Below, in pieces: positions 1-8,702 of a DNA stretch of 64,000 bases. Both the position numbers and the translations under genes were made by a program. The number at the start of each line of letters is the position of its first letter. Position 1 is the first letter of the stretch. The notes below the pieces were generated by a model. It was given only the letters and a program-made list of their open reading frames with translations, was not told the DNA's origin and made no database searches. Origin of the DNA: JACKAL01 sp964400355 (GTDB lineage: Bacteria; Bdellovibrionota; Bdellovibrionia; Bdellovibrionales; JAGQZY01); the NCBI GenBank assembly GCA_964400355.1, contig CAYNTO010000001.1:434001-498000 (forward strand), written 5' to 3'.

Positions 1-19
1 CTGCGAAAAGGGAGCGTCG

Positions 20-1063
20 CTATTTCGTTTTGCGCGCGTGCTGTAAAGCTTTAGCATACAAACTGTAGGGGAAAAGCTGAGAGAATTCAGAGAGTTCAAA
101 CAAACTTTGAGTCGGAGAGTGTTGCGAGCTTACTTTTGTTGGAGAGCTATCGACCTTGGTATAGATCTGGTAGCGCGTAATGGCGTGCTTGAAGTCGAAG
201 TTCTTTGGCGGCACAGGCAATCGTTCCAGGGTGCCGGGAAAGATCTTTGAGTTTTTCAAAAATGGCGCGTAAGTGTTATCGACCATGACGACTTTATTTT
301 TCTGAATATGAATCTTGGGGGTCCAAAGCAGCACTTCCATTTTGGGTCGCGGCTTTTGCAATGGGCGCAGGCCAACAGTGCGTTTTTTAAGCGCCACGCA
401 CTCCTGCATCCATGGGCACAGCAAGCAGGAGGGAGATTTAGGAGTGCACACCGTGGCTCCCAATTCCATCAATGCCTGATTCACCACAGCGCTGCTGTTG
501 GCCTGGGCGAGCGCATCGGATTTTTCTTGAAAGAGGTTGCGACCTTTTGTGGACCACCACGGCTCCGCAATATCAAATACGCGCGAGAGCACGCGAATCA
601 CATTGCCATCGACAACACCCACTTGTTCGCCGAAAGCAAAGCTGGTGACGGCGCGGGCGGTGTAGGGACCAAAACCGGGATAATCTATCAAGGTCGCCCA
701 TGTTTTTGGAAACTCCACTTGAGACAACTGCTGCGCCGCTTTGAGAATATTGCGGGCTCGCGAATAGTAGCCAAGGCCGGCCCACAGCGCATACACATCT
801 TCAATTTTAGCACTGCCGAGAGAGGAGAGGTTGGGAAAGCGCTTTAAAAATTTTTGATAAAAAGGAATCACCGCCTGCGAAGTGGTCTGTTGGAGCATGA
901 TCTCCGATATCCAAATGGCGTAAGGGTCTGTAGTGTTGCGCCACGGGAGATCGCGATGTCCCGCTCTGTACCATGTTGTTAATTTGTTCGCGAGTGTGGC
1001 CGGCGTGGTCATAATGGAGGGTTTTTTTGCGGGTTTCTTCGCAGCGACGGGCTTTCGACTCAT
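20..1063 (-). CDS. mutY: A/G-specific adenine DNA glycosylase MutY
   Basis: Base-excision repair enzyme that removes adenine mispaired with 8-oxoguanine or guanine. The protein has the LPWR segment, the EIMLQQT helix with the catalytic Glu, a helix-hairpin-helix (YPGFGPYTA) followed by VVDGNV with the catalytic Asp, and a 4Fe-4S loop with spacing C-x6-C-x2-C-x5-C (CTPKSPSCLLCPWMQEC). The C-terminus keeps a FKHAITRYQ stretch resembling the MutY 8-oxoG recognition domain. The reading frame stays open upstream to 1132, but I chose the ATG at 1063 because an AGGGA ribosome site precedes it. A short basic Lys/Ala/Pro tail lies before the catalytic domain. It is divergent from the ureohydrolase gene. 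Confidence 0.95.
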   Translation of the reverse strand: MSRKPVAAKKPAKKPSIMTTPATLANKLTTWYRAGHRDLPWRNTTDPYAIWISEIMLQQTTSQAVIPFYQKFLKRFPNLSSLGSAKIEDVYALWAGLGYYSRARNILKAAQQLSQVEFPKTWATLIDYPGFGPYTARAVTSFAFGEQVGVVDGNVIRVLSRVFDIAEPWWSTKGRNLFQEKSDALAQANSSAVVNQALMELGATVCTPKSPSCLLCPWMQECVALKKRTVGLRPLQKPRPKMEVLLWTPKIHIQKNKVVMVDNTYAPFLKNSKIFPGTLERLPVPPKNFDFKHAITRYQIYTKVDSSPTKVSSQHSPTQSLFELSEFSQLFPYSLYAKALQHARKTK

Positions 1064-1170
1064 GATGTCCCTATTTTTAAACTCTACCGCTGCGCCAGAC
1101 AAGGAAAACAGCATGACTCTCGAGGGCGACACTCCTAAACTAAGTAAAGAATTTTTTGAGAGAGGTGTCT

Positions 1171-2133
1171 ATGAAGTTTGAGCCCATTCCTGGCCGAGAA
1201 ATGCCCCGTTTTGCCGGTATTAAAACGTTTTTCCGTTTGCCCCATGTGGAGCTGGACGCTCCCTACGACCTGGGAATTGTGGGAGTGCCGTTTGACGGAT
1301 CGCTGTCCTACCGCCCGGGAGCCCGGTTTGCGCCCACGCGCATTCGTGAAGTTTCGGCTTTGGGCCGCGTGTACCACTGGGAGCGCCAAAGAAATTTCAC
1401 AGAGAGTATCAAAGTCGCCGACATTGGCGATTGCCCGACTGTGCCGATCGATGTGATGAAGACGTACGAAGCCATCGAAAAACATTTTGGTAAAATCATA
1501 TCTTTGAAAAAGAAATTTATTTCCGTGGGCGGCGACCACTCCACAACGCTTCCCATTCTGCGCGCGCTTCATAAAAAACACAAAAAGCCTCTCGCGTTCA
1601 TTCATTTTGACGCGCATTTGGACACGTATCCAGCGGCGTGGGGTTGCGAGTACCATCACGGCTCGTTTCTGCGTCATGCCATCGAAGAAGGTTTGGTCGA
1701 CGGTTCCCTCACGTTCCAGTTTGGACTGCGCGGCCCGTTGGCCGGAAAAGACGATCTGGATTTTATTAAAAAGTACAAACTCAACAGTTGGACAGTGGCG
1801 GATTTGCGTGGCTCTCCCATCGAAACATTCACTCGCAAAGTGAACAAAATGGTGGGCAATACTCCGGCTTATATTTCCTATGACACCGATTGCCTCGATC
1901 CCGCTTATGCGCCGGGCACCGGAACTCCGGTCGTGGGTGGGTTAACGACCTATGAGACGCAGCAAATTTTGCGCGGACTCCATCTTAAAAATTTGATAGG
2001 TGCCGATATCGTTGAGGTGTCTCCGCCTTACGATCATGCCGATATCACCAGTCTTGCAGCGGTGGATGCGATGTTTGAGTTGATTCATATCTTCGCCCAA
2101 GCACAAAAACCTTCGGCATCGCAAAAACGTTAA
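1171..2133 (+). CDS. speB: Agmatinase / arginase-family ureohydrolase
   Basis: Binuclear manganese ureohydrolase, most likely agmatinase (agmatine to putrescine and urea). All metal-binding signatures are present: GGDHS, DAHLDT and YDTDCLDPAYAPGTGTP. The last motif is the agmatinase-like form rather than that of typical arginases. About 320 residues is normal for the family. A TTG at 1156 would extend the frame by five residues, but the ATG at 1171 has a strong GAGAGAGG site at the right distance. A small secreted protein gene follows 10 nt after the stop and is probably co-transcribed. The exact substrate (agmatine, guanidinobutyrate or arginine) cannot be settled from motifs. Confidence 0.88.
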   Translation: MKFEPIPGREMPRFAGIKTFFRLPHVELDAPYDLGIVGVPFDGSLSYRPGARFAPTRIREVSALGRVYHWERQRNFTESIKVADIGDCPTVPIDVMKTYEAIEKHFGKIISLKKKFISVGGDHSTTLPILRALHKKHKKPLAFIHFDAHLDTYPAAWGCEYHHGSFLRHAIEEGLVDGSLTFQFGLRGPLAGKDDLDFIKKYKLNSWTVADLRGSPIETFTRKVNKMVGNTPAYISYDTDCLDPAYAPGTGTPVVGGLTTYETQQILRGLHLKNLIGADIVEVSPPYDHADITSLAAVDAMFELIHIFAQAQKPSASQKR

Positions 2134-2143
2134 GGAACTTGCC

Positions 2144-2893
2144 ATGCGAATTTTCTGGGGACTAGTGAGTATGGTGCTTTCGCTGGGGCTCACGTGGATG
2201 ATTCAAACGGGCCGACTGCAGAGCACACATCCCGTACCGGGCCTAGAGGGTAAAAGCTGGGCCGATTTAGATCCACGCAAACTTATAAGCAGTTACAAGG
2301 GTTCTATCACCGACGCGCAACTGCGCGTGAATAATTTGATGGATGGCAAGTTCGCAGAGAATCGAGCCGATGGCCAATTGCAGGAGTTGCAAAAGGACAT
2401 TAATGCCGTCTCGGGTACGGACGCAAATAAGACTTCTGGAGAGCCAGCGAAAAAGCCAACGGCCCCCACACGTGCGTTGTCTCCCAGCGGTGCGCGACCG
2501 GACCAAATCGTCTATAGGTATTCGATGGACATCGTGCGTGCTTCTGAAAAAGTTCTCCCGTCCTTTTTAGGAGAGTGGATCAGTTTTCCGCCTGATCCTG
2601 CGCATCTCTTGAGCCTTAAGATTTCTGCTCCCGGATCTATTTCGAAAATGAGTTTGCGCCATGGAAATTTGCAAAAAAGTTATGCCGACAGCCACGGCCT
2701 GGTGTGGATTGAGGCCGAGACACGGCAGAACCTCATACCAATAACAGATTACGCATATTTGCATATTGAGAGGATTCAAAATGCCGATGAACCCCTTCTC
2801 AAAGCCACAGTTTTTCAACAAGGCAATGTGGGAACCACATTTCATCCTTCCGCCACATTCGAATTGCATATCACTGGCGATGCGCAAAACTGA
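2144..2893 (+). CDS. Hypothetical membrane-anchored or secreted protein
   Basis: I do not recognise this family. It begins with a hydrophobic segment (FWGLVSMVLSLGLTWMI) that could be a signal anchor. A low-complexity Thr/Pro/Ala linker around residues 95-120 follows. The C-terminal half is probably a globular, beta-rich domain with regularly spaced hydrophobic strands. No catalytic motif is evident. An AAGGAAC ribosome site precedes the ATG. It starts 10 nt after the ureohydrolase stop, so the two genes probably share a transcript; a shared function is not implied. Confidence 0.6.
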   Translation: MRIFWGLVSMVLSLGLTWMIQTGRLQSTHPVPGLEGKSWADLDPRKLISSYKGSITDAQLRVNNLMDGKFAENRADGQLQELQKDINAVSGTDANKTSGEPAKKPTAPTRALSPSGARPDQIVYRYSMDIVRASEKVLPSFLGEWISFPPDPAHLLSLKISAPGSISKMSLRHGNLQKSYADSHGLVWIEAETRQNLIPITDYAYLHIERIQNADEPLLKATVFQQGNVGTTFHPSATFELHITGDAQN

Positions 2894-3031
2894 ATCTTAG
2901 TCTAAGAGGCGGTCGAACACCGCTCAGAAATCAGGACTTGAGGCTGTCTTATTTTAAGACAAATGCATCGAATTCCTAGTCGTTGGAACACTCTGTAAGT
3001 ACAATAAAAGTGAACGTCGGGGGACATTCGT

Positions 3032-4687
3032 TTGCAAAAATTTTGGGTAGTTCCGTTTATTCTTATATGCACTATACCATTGATGTTCCAAAATTGCGGA
3101 GCGCCCACGTCTTATCATAAAACTTTGGGCATAACAAAAATGTGCGCACGCGACGAGGCGCCGAAGTACCGTCCGACACTTTTAACTAAGCTCGAAGTCG
3201 CTAACGTTGTAGCGGATCTATTCCCATCGGAATACAGCGCCGATAGTGCACTGAGAACAGCAATTGCGAATCTTCCTGAACTCAACGCCGAACAGATCGT
3301 CAATGGGTCTTCATACAAAGAGAACAATTCGGGGATCATGCCGAGCGATGCGTACCTCTCGGGGCTACTCGATATCGCGGATCTTCTCTATAGTCGCTAT
3401 GCTCAAAGTTCCGCTTACACCCAAAACTGCGGCGGTTCGGACGATGCCAAGTGCTATAATTATGTGTACCAGGATGTGATCGAAAGTTTGTGGCGGCGAC
3501 CGCTCACTGAATTAGAGGCGGCAGAATTTCAGAAGATCATGAAGCAAGGCGGGACGATCGGCTCGCGGGTCAATACAGTTTTTACCGTTGCACTCACTTC
3601 GCCGCAGTTTTATTACAAAAATTATCTGCCTAAAGATGGCCACCAGATGCTAGCCCACTATGAGAACTACTTTTTAGCGTCGCGCTTGTCCTTTTTTCTC
3701 TACAATTCTGTTCCTGATGAGGAGCTGTACCGAGCTGCGGGATCGGGTGCACTTTCCAACACATCAAATCTGGTCGCTCACGTTGATCGACTCCTGCAAA
3801 ATCCCGTCTACATGTCGCGATTTATTCGCTACACGATTGGAGAATGGATTCAACTCGATCAGGATTTGTTGAGCACACACGTGGTCACAAACCAAGAGGG
3901 CGTATCTCTGGGAGTTTCTGCGATGGCGGAGCAACAGTACTTGCAGCTCGAAGCGCTATTTAAGGAAAATGCCAACCTCTCCCAGTTCCTTTACGGCTCG
4001 AATGTGTTTATGAATAAGGCCACGGCCAAGTTCTTGGGGCTTAACCCCGATGAACACAGCGACAACTTTTCGCGAGTGCCCGCGTCCGCGGCTAAAAACC
4101 TTTATGCCAGCTACTTTGCAAGCCCCCACTTTGCGAAAAACACGGTGACATCGTCGACACCCACAAAAACACGAGTGACAGCACGGGGAATTCCAATGGT
4201 TAAAGACTTTTTATGTGGGAACATTCCGGTCAATGAGGTTTCTCCAGAGCTTCAGAATTCGGTCTTGGGCCCCAACGCCGCTTCGCTCACTCAGATTCAG
4301 GTGGCGCGGATTCGGAGTTCGGCGACCGCTTGCAGTTCGTGTCACAAAGACGTGGACCGCGTGGGCGCTGGCATGGAGTTCGTCGATGCGTTTGGTAAAC
4401 CGCGTTTCGCATATCCCGACAGCACTCCTATTCAGATTCACATGACACTTTCCGAGCAAAAACCTGCTCCTATTACCAGCTTTGATCAGTTCCTGCAGGC
4501 GCTTTCCGGCGATGAACGTTTGCATGCATGCTTTGTAAAAAAAATTGCTACAAAAGTAGCGGCTATGCACATTCAATCGGAACAACCATGTGTTACAAAC
4601 GCACTCAAAGTTCACCGCGGTCAGGGCTTGCGCGATTACATCAAAACAATTGTGGGATCTAAGTTTTTCGACACGGTTGCAAAGTAA
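3032..4687 (+). CDS. DUF1592/DUF1588-type secreted lipoprotein with one c-heme motif
   Basis: Large exported protein of the type common in planctomycetes, myxobacteria and bdellovibrios. The N-terminus is a lipoprotein signal ending in MFQNCG, with an unusual Asn at position -1. The segment LWRRPLTELE matches the RRPLT signature of the DUF1587/1592/1595 architecture. CSSCHKDVDRVGAGMEFVDAFG matches DUF1588, with a CxxCH heme or metal site. The C-terminus resembles DUF1585. The start codon is TTG at 3032, preceded by a GGGGGA site. The next gene, 9 nt downstream, is the usual DUF1552-like partner. The function of these pairs is not established. The TTG start is inferred from the ribosome site and signal peptide. 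Confidence 0.8.
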   Translation: MQKFWVVPFILICTIPLMFQNCGAPTSYHKTLGITKMCARDEAPKYRPTLLTKLEVANVVADLFPSEYSADSALRTAIANLPELNAEQIVNGSSYKENNSGIMPSDAYLSGLLDIADLLYSRYAQSSAYTQNCGGSDDAKCYNYVYQDVIESLWRRPLTELEAAEFQKIMKQGGTIGSRVNTVFTVALTSPQFYYKNYLPKDGHQMLAHYENYFLASRLSFFLYNSVPDEELYRAAGSGALSNTSNLVAHVDRLLQNPVYMSRFIRYTIGEWIQLDQDLLSTHVVTNQEGVSLGVSAMAEQQYLQLEALFKENANLSQFLYGSNVFMNKATAKFLGLNPDEHSDNFSRVPASAAKNLYASYFASPHFAKNTVTSSTPTKTRVTARGIPMVKDFLCGNIPVNEVSPELQNSVLGPNAASLTQIQVARIRSSATACSSCHKDVDRVGAGMEFVDAFGKPRFAYPDSTPIQIHMTLSEQKPAPITSFDQFLQALSGDERLHACFVKKIATKVAAMHIQSEQPCVTNALKVHRGQGLRDYIKTIVGSKFFDTVAK

Positions 4688-4696
4688 GAGGAAACG

Positions 4697-5986
4697 ATGA
4701 CACGACGACAGTTTTTAGATCAGTTTCAGAAGATGTGTGTGGCCTATGGGATATCGAGTATCCTGAGCGAACACGCCTTTGCGCAAAGTGCGACACCCAC
4801 ACGTATGGTGAATTTTGTGATCAAATACACCGGCGGAACGACAACAACTGACGACGTGGGCGGATGGACGACAAGCGAAACTCTCTCACCCCTCGCCAGT
4901 TATGCCACACGACTTGTTGTTCCGCTGGGACTCAATTCCCAATTCCATGCGCCGATGAACTCCCATGCTGCACCTCAAGTGAGTGCGCTTTCCGGTTCAA
5001 TGACGGGATTCGTAATGTACGAGACCGAATACCCCACTGGCAATCTAAAAAACTTTACAGAAGGCGGTGGAAAATCCATCGACGTGCTTATCGGTGAAAA
5101 ACTCAAATCCCAGCATCAGTCAGCCATTCCTTATTTGCTAATGACCAACAATACGCTGGATTATCTGGAGTGCACACATCGCACCTCTTCCTGGGGGGCG
5201 AACGGCCAAGTGCTCTCCTCTATTTCAACCATCAGTGACTTGACCGCAGAAATCAACAGCCGCCGTTCCACCTGCGAACGCTTTTCCAAAGATATTTACA
5301 CGCGCAGGCTCAAGGCCATGGAGTATGTGAAATCTCTAAACAAGATCTATTCCGACAGCTACGTGATCAACCAGGAACGGTTTGAGGACTTACAAGCCAA
5401 GCTGCAAAGTAATGCAACCAAATACAACAAAGACATCACGAACATAGACAATCGTGGCGGTGTGCAGGTGAGCTGTGAAGACATAGCCGTTGTTTCAGTG
5501 GTAGAAAATACTCACAGTGATCAAGCCAATTTTAATACCAAGATGGATAGAATGTACGATCTCGGAATCATGGCCTTTCAGCAAAATATCACCCGTGTTC
5601 TTACTTACAATCTCTACATGCAAGACACTCACGACACCTCTCACTATATCAGCGACAATTCCATTGCGAGGTACTATGCGGCCTCGCGCTTTATGCAGGC
5701 CTCTGTCGCCCGGTTTCTTGCCAAACTTTCAAGTAGCGGACTTTTTGATGAGACATTGATCTTCTGCAATGCTGGATCCTGCGCGAGCAACGAGGTTCAC
5801 AACTACGAAAACTTGTCGACGTACATTATCAACGGTGGCAAATCGGGTACGGCGGGAAGTCCATCGGCGAAACTCCCTGTGGGAGCCGTGCATTTGGATA
5901 TATTGAACAAATTCGGAATTGCCTATTCTACATACGGTGGCAGTGACCATATTTATGGTTCCGCCCGCAAAGGAAACTTTTTCTAA
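4697..5986 (+). CDS. DUF1552/DUF1501-like Tat-exported protein
   Basis: Begins with a twin-arginine type leader (MTRRQFLDQF, then a short hydrophobic stretch and FAQS), suggesting folded export. Near the C-terminus the motif NAGSCASNEVHNYENLSTY resembles the Gly-rich/His region of DUF1552 proteins. The upstream neighbour is the DUF1592-type lipoprotein with which DUF1552 genes are typically paired. An AGAGGAAA ribosome site lies just upstream. DUF1552 and DUF1501 share a sulfatase/alkaline-phosphatase-like fold; I infer that placement from memory of the families and cannot verify it. The function is unknown. Confidence 0.7.
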   Translation: MTRRQFLDQFQKMCVAYGISSILSEHAFAQSATPTRMVNFVIKYTGGTTTTDDVGGWTTSETLSPLASYATRLVVPLGLNSQFHAPMNSHAAPQVSALSGSMTGFVMYETEYPTGNLKNFTEGGGKSIDVLIGEKLKSQHQSAIPYLLMTNNTLDYLECTHRTSSWGANGQVLSSISTISDLTAEINSRRSTCERFSKDIYTRRLKAMEYVKSLNKIYSDSYVINQERFEDLQAKLQSNATKYNKDITNIDNRGGVQVSCEDIAVVSVVENTHSDQANFNTKMDRMYDLGIMAFQQNITRVLTYNLYMQDTHDTSHYISDNSIARYYAASRFMQASVARFLAKLSSSGLFDETLIFCNAGSCASNEVHNYENLSTYIINGGKSGTAGSPSAKLPVGAVHLDILNKFGIAYSTYGGSDHIYGSARKGNFF

Positions 5987-6005
5987 AGGTTTGGCCGCAG
6001 TACTA

Positions 6006-6374
6006 TTACAGTGGGATGCTGTTGATCCACGTTACCATCGTGGCCAGCTCACCGGCGGTGAGGGCCACATCTTGGGGCATATTTTTGGGTCCACCGGGAC
6101 CGGCGCTGCCGGTCAAGCGGTAATAGATCAGTGAATTTTCGGGGTCGCCAGGAACCACTAAGCCCTGATCGAGGAGTTGTTGTTCGGTTTTGGTGTGGTA
6201 GTCATGATAGTGGCAACTGGTGCACTTTGCAGCCATCACCGTAACGGCCGCGATGAACTCCGGCGTTCCCGTTAAGTTCGGGCCGCCATCTGTGGAGCTG
6301 GAGTTTTCCGTTTGCAGACAACCGCTCAGGAAAAAACTCGAAATAAAAACGATCACCAGGTTTTTCACAGTCAT
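6006..6374 (-). CDS. Small c-type cytochrome lipoprotein
   Basis: A 122-residue exported lipoprotein with lipobox LSGC near residue 19 and one c-heme site, CTSCH, around residue 54. The C-terminal part (PGDPENSLIYYRL and MPQDVALTAGELATMVTWI) matches the Planctomycete cytochrome C / cytochrome c-like pattern, with a Met that may be the distal heme ligand. It probably carries electrons in the periplasm while tethered to a membrane. It lies 5 nt downstream of the YceI gene and has its own AGGAAAA site, so the two form an operon transcribed leftwards, convergent with the DUF1552 gene. Confidence 0.8.
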   Translation of the reverse strand: MTVKNLVIVFISSFFLSGCLQTENSSSTDGGPNLTGTPEFIAAVTVMAAKCTSCHYHDYHTKTEQQLLDQGLVVPGDPENSLIYYRLTGSAGPGGPKNMPQDVALTAGELATMVTWINSIPL

Positions 6375-6379
6375 TTTTC

Positions 6380-6868
6380 CTATTTCACGGGAAGTGTAAC
6401 TGTGACGAGAGCTTCGTCTTTTACGCCGATTCCCATGTAGCGCACTTTTTCGATTTTAAAATCCTCCAGAGATATCTTGAACTCCGCGGTCAATTTTTTT
6501 CCATCGAGTTTGTAGGTACCCGTGACCTCTTTTTGAATGCCTTTCACCACAATGGTGCCTTTGCCTTTGCCATTCTTACCAACGGCTTTGATCAATTTTG
6601 CCGTGGGATGAGTGTCCACCTCGAGACGTTCTTTCATGTGCTTGTCTCTCAGTTCCATGCCGGTCTTAAGGCTTTTAATGTCCACTTCTACATTTTCGGC
6701 GCTCACCGTGTCGCCATTGACAGTGGCGAAACCCTTTACCTTAGCGGTTTTTGCACTGAAACTTCCGGGTGTGAGTTTGAAATCGACCTGAACGCCCGCA
6801 TTTTGAGCGTGAACCACTACCGCGAACACCATGGAGCTTACAAATAAAATTGCCGAACGTGCTGTCAT
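6380..6868 (-). CDS. YceI family periplasmic protein
   Basis: A 162-residue secreted protein with an N-terminal signal peptide ending VVHAQ. The body is the YceI lipocalin-like fold: VDFKLTPGSFSAKTAKVKG, VDIKSLKTGMELRDKHMKE and the terminal beta-hairpin repeat. YceI proteins bind polyisoprenoid or other amphiphilic ligands in the periplasm; some are linked to respiration or isoprenoid quinones, which suits the cytochrome gene 5 nt downstream. A strong GAGGAGG site precedes the ATG. The gene diverges from the heme-barrel gene at 6921 with about 50 nt between them. Confidence 0.9.
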   Translation of the reverse strand: MTARSAILFVSSMVFAVVVHAQNAGVQVDFKLTPGSFSAKTAKVKGFATVNGDTVSAENVEVDIKSLKTGMELRDKHMKERLEVDTHPTAKLIKAVGKNGKGKGTIVVKGIQKEVTGTYKLDGKKLTAEFKISLEDFKIEKVRYMGIGVKDEALVTVTLPVK

Positions 6869-6920
6869 TCTGCCTCCTCAAGCTTGTCACCAGTGTCTAT
6901 CATAGCTAGAATTCTTGCAA

Positions 6921-8063
6921 ATGCCACGCCTCTGTCTCATGTTTGGACTCCTTTTTTCTGCTGCGACCGCTCAGGGGTATCCTCAGTTCATCGGGTATAA
7001 ATATTCTTCCTGCCTCACGTGCCACTACAATAGTCATGGAAATGGCCCTATCAATGACTATGGGCGCGCTGTGTGGGCCTCGGAAATTGCGGGCCGAATG
7101 TTTGCTGGCAATAAAACCGCGGAGCAGCTGGGAGAATCTTCCGGGTTCCTCGGAAAAAAGCAAATGCCGTGGTGGATTCGCCCCGGCGTAAAAGCTCGTC
7201 AGCTTTTCGTACGCACGAACCCTGGAGTGGAACGCAACATCACCATGCAGGCCGATGTGAACGCCGCCATTTTCCTCGACGAAGACCAAAAGAAAACCAT
7301 CGTTGCCAGTGTGGGCTATGTTCCCGAGCCTTTTCGGTTACAAAACTCAGGTGAAAAAGTCGACACCATGATTTCTCGCGAACATTATTTTCGCTACCAA
7401 ATGAAAGATGAGCTGTGGTTGTCGGTGGGCATGATGGACAAAGTGTATGGCATTCGCCACTCCGATCACACCGCCTTTAGCCGCTCGCGCACAGGGATTG
7501 CGCAGAACGATCAAACCCACGGACTGGTGGCTCACTATATCGGATCCAATTATGAATATGCCGGTCATATTTTTATGGGAAATCTGTATCAAGACTCGGA
7601 GCTTCGTCAAAAAGGCGCGTCGGGTATGTTTGAATTTGATGTTCGCGAAGCGTTTCGCGTGGGAACATCGGTATTGATGTCGTCCAACAGTTTTGTGGAT
7701 CATCAGCGCTTGGCTGTGCATTCCAAATACGGTTTAGGGCATGGCTCGGCGCTGTTGTTTGAGATGGGGCTGATCAAAAACTCTCCGAAGACAGGTGATT
7801 CAAGCCAGGGCTATTATATTTTTTCGGAAGCGATTCAAAAGGTCGTGCGCGGTTACCATATTTTTGCCAACGGGCAGTCGTACAAGTCCGACATGACATC
7901 CGCAAATCCAGACGTGGTGCGCTTAGGCGCGGGGCTACAGGCTTTTCCCATGCAGCGGGTAGAGTTGCGCATTGAGGTACAGAACGAACGCTTGATCACT
8001 AACGCCGCGACAATTGCGCCCGACACATGGGCCTTTTTAGCGCAATTGCATTTGTCATTGTAG
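6921..8063 (+). CDS. Outer-membrane beta-barrel candidate with N-terminal CxxCH heme motif
   Basis: Signal peptide (cleavage near AQGYP), then YPQFIGYKYSSCLTCHYNS and, shortly after, GNGPINDYGRA. This follows the pattern Y-P-x-x-I...C-x-x-C-H...G-x-G...YGR that I associate with a widespread family of exported proteins pairing one c-heme with a beta-barrel. The rest alternates short amphipathic strands and ends in LAQLHLSL, a typical outer-membrane terminus though lacking a final aromatic. Start ATG 6921 is preferred over TTG 6915; the ribosome site is weak. The next barrel gene begins 8 nt after the stop. Function is unknown; extracellular electron exchange is a speculation. Confidence 0.65.
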   Translation: MPRLCLMFGLLFSAATAQGYPQFIGYKYSSCLTCHYNSHGNGPINDYGRAVWASEIAGRMFAGNKTAEQLGESSGFLGKKQMPWWIRPGVKARQLFVRTNPGVERNITMQADVNAAIFLDEDQKKTIVASVGYVPEPFRLQNSGEKVDTMISREHYFRYQMKDELWLSVGMMDKVYGIRHSDHTAFSRSRTGIAQNDQTHGLVAHYIGSNYEYAGHIFMGNLYQDSELRQKGASGMFEFDVREAFRVGTSVLMSSNSFVDHQRLAVHSKYGLGHGSALLFEMGLIKNSPKTGDSSQGYYIFSEAIQKVVRGYHIFANGQSYKSDMTSANPDVVRLGAGLQAFPMQRVELRIEVQNERLITNAATIAPDTWAFLAQLHLSL

Positions 8064-8071
8064 GACGCGAG

Positions 8072-8692
8072 ATGAAAACTCTGTGGATCATTCAGTTAGC
8101 CGCGTGTGTAGGAGCGATTTTTTGTTCCTCTATTTCCCAGGCGCAGTTGAAGCCGCGACGAGTGAAAGCGGGCGTGATGAAAGAAAATTATCGCCAAGTT
8201 CACGTGGGTTACCATATGTGGCAAGAGAAAATTGATGTGTCTTCTGACGGTGTAGATGCCATGATGCTCACTCATTTCCATGGCGTGCGGCTCGGTTATT
8301 CCTCTCATCGCCCGAGTAGCAGTAACGTGCGTTGGGTCACGGTTTATGGTGCGGATTTGGGGTTGGGTCTCGCAAAGGGCGCGGCCACAGCACCCCTCAC
8401 AGACCAGGTGGAGTCCCAAGGCTGGGTATCAGCGACTGTGTACCCCGGGCTCATTTATCGGTCCACGTCCAAATCGGAATTGGGCATCCAACTGCCACTG
8501 GTTTATCGCAACATCCAATGGAAGCTCGATAAACCCTTCGAAGCAGATCGCTCGAGCTCCTTCTCCGCCGGTGTCACCGCCATCTATATCAATCGTTTCA
8601 CGTTGCAAAACTCCATGTCGATCACGCTCACCCATCAGGCGGTGTGGAAGTCCACCGTTTGGGGTATTGGGTATCAAATCGATTTCCGCTAG
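8072..8692 (+). CDS. Putative outer-membrane beta-barrel protein
   Basis: A 206-residue exported protein starting MKTLWII with a signal peptide cleaved near ISQAQ. The rest consists of alternating hydrophobic strands with Tyr/Trp girdle residues and ends in a C-terminal phenylalanine-x motif (GIGYQIDFR), as in small eight-stranded barrels. I cannot name the family. The frame is open upstream into the preceding gene, but the ATG at 8072 is the only start that gives a signal peptide. It is presumably co-transcribed with the heme-barrel gene 8 nt upstream. Confidence 0.6.
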   Translation: MKTLWIIQLAACVGAIFCSSISQAQLKPRRVKAGVMKENYRQVHVGYHMWQEKIDVSSDGVDAMMLTHFHGVRLGYSSHRPSSSNVRWVTVYGADLGLGLAKGAATAPLTDQVESQGWVSATVYPGLIYRSTSKSELGIQLPLVYRNIQWKLDKPFEADRSSSFSAGVTAIYINRFTLQNSMSITLTHQAVWKSTVWGIGYQIDFR

Positions 8693-8702
8693 CGAACTTG
8701 TG

